Below are positions 5,305-7,171 of a stretch of DNA of 7,171 bases, piece after piece; within the stretch, counting starts at the first letter, position 1; each line of letters starts with the position of its first letter. The notes under the pieces were generated by a model. That model searched no databases. It was given only the letters and a program-made list of their open reading frames with translations, and was not told where the DNA came from. The stretch comes from an uncultured Campylobacter sp. (GTDB lineage: Bacteria; Campylobacterota; Campylobacteria; Campylobacterales; Campylobacteraceae), in contig NZ_CALINL010000197.1 in NCBI RefSeq assembly GCF_938045225.1, positions 1 through 7,171 of the forward strand, written 5' to 3'. Both the position numbers and the translations under genes were made by a program.

Positions 5305-6329
5305 TTTATAACGACAAACGTCTCACGAAATTCGTCCGAGCAGCGGGTTGAGCGGCCAAGCTTGACCCGTCGGGTCTAAACAAAACTATCGGCGATTTAA
5401 ATTTAGCTCACCCAAATTTGCTCTCAAATATCGGCACAAACGAGGATGCGAGCGTCTTTAAGATCACGGACGACATAGCGCTCGTGCAGACGCTAGACTT
5501 TATCACGCCGGTGGCGGACGATCCGTTTATATTTGGCCAGATTGCAGCTGCAAACAGCCTAAGCGACGTGTTTGCGATGGGCGGTAAGGTGCTAAACGCG
5601 CTAAATATCGTCGGTTTTGATAGCTGTAACCTAAGCGGCGAAATTTTGGGCGAAATTTTACGCGGCGGGCAGGACAAAGTCGCCGAATGCGGTGGCGTGA
5701 TCGTGGGCGGACACACGATAGAGACGCAGCAGATGTATTACGGACTTAGCGTCACGGGCGTCGTTTCGCCAAGCCGCTTTTGGTCTAATAACTCCGCGCG
5801 CGATGGCGATGCGCTTATACTCACAAAGCCGCTAGGAACGGGCGTTTTAAGCACGGCGATCAAGGCCGATCTACTAAATTCGGCGCAGATAAAGCAGGCG
5901 GTAGAGACGATGCGGCAGCTAAATTTTTATGCCGTAGACGCGCTAAAAGGTATCAACGTAACGGCGGCAACCGACGTCACAGGATTTGGCTTTTTGGGGC
6001 ACTTAATCGAAATGCTAAACGATAAAATCAGCTTTGAAATTTACGCTGATAACGTGCCCGTGATAGCGGCGGCGCGCGAGTTTGCCGATATGGGCATCAT
6101 CCCTGAGGGCAGCTATAAAAACCGCGAATTTGTGTCCAAATTTGTTAGCGACGAGGCCGATATCTTGCTCTATGATGCGCAGACTTCTGGCGGATTGCTA
6201 CTAGCGGTACCGCAAAGCGAGGCAAATTTAGCTCTTTCTCGTCTAAAAGAGGCGGGTTATGAGAGCTCGGCAGTCGTCGGCGTAGCTAAAAAAAACAATA
6301 AATTTAAAGGAAAAAGGATAAAACTTTAA
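5301..6329 (+). CDS. selD: Selenide, water dikinase SelD, a selenoprotein with UGA at codon 17
   Basis: SelD makes selenophosphate from selenide and ATP, the selenium donor for Sec-tRNA synthesis. The true start is the ATG at 5301, overlapping the yedF stop; the frame runs to 6329 (342 residues) if UGA 5349-5351 is read as selenocysteine. Residues 8-20 then read LTKFVRAAG-Sec-AAK, putting Sec17 and K20 where E. coli SelD has its essential C17 and K20. Further landmarks are NEDASVF (47-53), TLDFITP (64-70), ANSLSDVFAMGG (84-95), GGHTIE (136-141), ATDVTGFGFLGHL (223-235) and DAQTSGGLL (292-300). A TTG at 5418 is the only late in-frame start of note and would remove the catalytic residue. The enzyme thus depends on its own product, together with SelA, SelB and tRNA-Sec encoded elsewhere. 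Selenoprotein SelDs are known in Campylobacter and Haemophilus. Confidence 0.95.
5349..5376 (+). promoter_or_regulatory. UGA selenocysteine codon and bacterial SECIS hairpin in selD
   Basis: UGA at 5349-5351 is followed by GACCC (5364-5368), loop GUC (5369-5371) and GGGUC (5372-5376), a perfect 5-bp stem. Two more A-U pairs form below it if U5377 bulges out. The loop begins with G and lies 17 bases after the UGA, within the range known for bacterial SECIS elements that recruit SelB with Sec-tRNA. The element lies inside the coding sequence, as is normal in bacteria. Confidence 0.88.
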
Positions 6330-6330
6330 T

Positions 6331-7171
6331 ATAGAAACATTTGAACCAAGTACATTAAATTTGGCACAGTTATTCGGCAATGAGGGCAGTTTCTATAAGA
6401 TACCTAATTATCAACGTCCATATAAGTGGACTGATGAGCAAGTTGAACAACTTTGGGCCGATATTCTTGAAGCATATGAAAATGAAATAGCTGATTATTT
6501 TTTGGGTTCTATTATTACCTCTAAAAACGGTAATGACATTGAAATTATAGATGGTCAGCAAAGAATGACTACGCTTATGATATTGTTTTGTGTTACAAGA
6601 AGTATGTATAAGGATATTAATTTAAATTCAGACGATATTACAAGCATAGATAAGGATAGATTGGATAATTTTATTTGCTTTAGAGGTAAAACCGAGAGAT
6701 TAAAGATGTTAACTGATCCGCAATATATGAGTGATTTTAAAAGTACAATTATCAATATGAATCTAGACAATATAATTAAACCAAAAAATAAAGATTTAAG
6801 AAATGATGAAAATCCAAAGGCAAAATTTATTAATACAGCTTTTATTTTTAAAGAAAAACTTAAAGAATTAGGAGAAGACAAGACCGGAGATTTTATTAAT
6901 TACTTATTTAACAAAGTGTTTATAATTAGAATTGATTGTAAAGACACAAGCTCAGCAATAAAAATTTTTCAAATATTAAATGATAGAGGCCTTGATCTAA
7001 GTGCTGCAGATTTAATAAAAAGCTCTTTACTACAAAATATAAACGATAAATTTAGGGAAGAAATAGGCAAAGGATGTTTAAAGAGTGAAATAGATGAATT
7101 TATTGCAAATTGGCGCAATGTCGAAAATAATATAAAAGATACCGATTTGACAATGAGTGATGCATTTGTAC
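6331..7171 (+). CDS. DUF262 (GmrSD/SspE-like) protein, N-terminal part, 3' end beyond the window; start uncertain
   Basis: The frame opens after an in-frame TAA at 6319-6321 and stays open to the window end, about 280 residues. It shows the hallmarks of DUF262, the ParB/sulfiredoxin-like domain of GmrS, SspE and many anti-phage proteins: IPNYQRPYKW (codons from 6400), EIIDGQQRMTTL (from 6541; the DGQQR nucleotide-handling motif) and FQILNDRGLDLSAADLIKSSLL (from 6967). A nuclease domain (such as DUF1524) may follow outside the window. There is no ATG before 6565, inside the DGQQR block. Options are ATA at 6331 (listed; AAGGA 12 bases upstream) or TTG at 6361 (no ribosome-binding site, loses 10 family-like residues). 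The gene is far more AT-rich than selD (11 G/C in 6721-6780 against 35 in 5701-5760), suggesting recent acquisition. A defence role is inferred from the family; the start may be damaged. Confidence 0.82.
   Translation, partial: METFEPSTLNLAQLFGNEGSFYKIPNYQRPYKWTDEQVEQLWADILEAYENEIADYFLGSIITSKNGNDIEIIDGQQRMTTLMILFCVTRSMYKDINLNSDDITSIDKDRLDNFICFRGKTERLKMLTDPQYMSDFKSTIINMNLDNIIKPKNKDLRNDENPKAKFINTAFIFKEKLKELGEDKTGDFINYLFNKVFIIRIDCKDTSSAIKIFQILNDRGLDLSAADLIKSSLLQNINDKFREEIGKGCLKSEIDEFIANWRNVENNIKDTDLTMSDAFV

Noticed and set aside
5418..6329. SelD starting at TTG 5418 as a 303-residue protein
   Set aside because: It would lack the catalytic residue and Lys20; the in-frame sequence back to ATG 5301 is family-like and interrupted only by a UGA with a SECIS hairpin.
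6370..6881. Minus-strand ORFs opposite the DUF262 gene
   Set aside because: They are low-complexity products of AT-rich antisense sequence with no recognisable domain, while the plus strand has clear DUF262 motifs.

Overview
The window looks like a chromosomal piece of an epsilonproteobacterium, most likely a Campylobacter of the higher-GC group (the C. concisus/curvus/rectus/showae type). The reasons are the frequent AAATTTG/AAATTTA strings, promoters that are a TATAAT-like box behind a T-rich tract, and gene families typical of that group: NspC, a four-haem-ligand formate dehydrogenase gamma subunit with a signal peptide, and a SelD whose active-site residue is encoded by UGA. The species call is an inference from these traits.

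Layout. (1) Bases 1-929, plus strand: the 3' part of yedE (fdhT in C. jejuni), a membrane protein of selenium metabolism, cut off by the window edge. (2) 930-1284: non-coding, with a long imperfect inverted repeat and the terminator of the opposing operon. (3) 1285-1942, minus strand: moaD-moaE, the two subunits of molybdopterin synthase. (4) 2034-3173, plus strand, divergent from moaD: nspC, a PLP-dependent polyamine decarboxylase. (5) 3174-3622: non-coding, with a nested hairpin and a good promoter. (6) 3623-4570: fdhC, the cytochrome b subunit of respiratory formate dehydrogenase, followed by two tandem intrinsic terminators. (7) 4708-6329: yedF (fdhU) overlapping selD by 4 bases. selD carries an in-frame UGA (selenocysteine) at codon 17 followed by a bacterial SECIS hairpin, so a standard gene finder would start it about 39 codons late. 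(8) From about 6331 to the right edge: the N-terminal part of an AT-rich DUF262 (GmrSD/SspE-like) gene that starts where selD ends and has no ATG.

Functional reading. Apart from nspC and the DUF262 gene, everything bears on one enzyme. Formate dehydrogenase is a membrane selenoenzyme with a molybdenum or tungsten pterin. The window holds its membrane anchor (fdhC), pterin sulfuration (moaD/moaE), and selenium supply (yedE, yedF, selD). The catalytic subunits fdhA/fdhB are not in the window.

The most interesting points are the UGA/SECIS arrangement in selD, a small SECIS-like hairpin in the leader of the yedF-selD transcript, and the selD/DUF262 junction. There, a composition break coincides with a missing start codon and with a CUU-UAA sequence behind a Shine-Dalgarno-like run.
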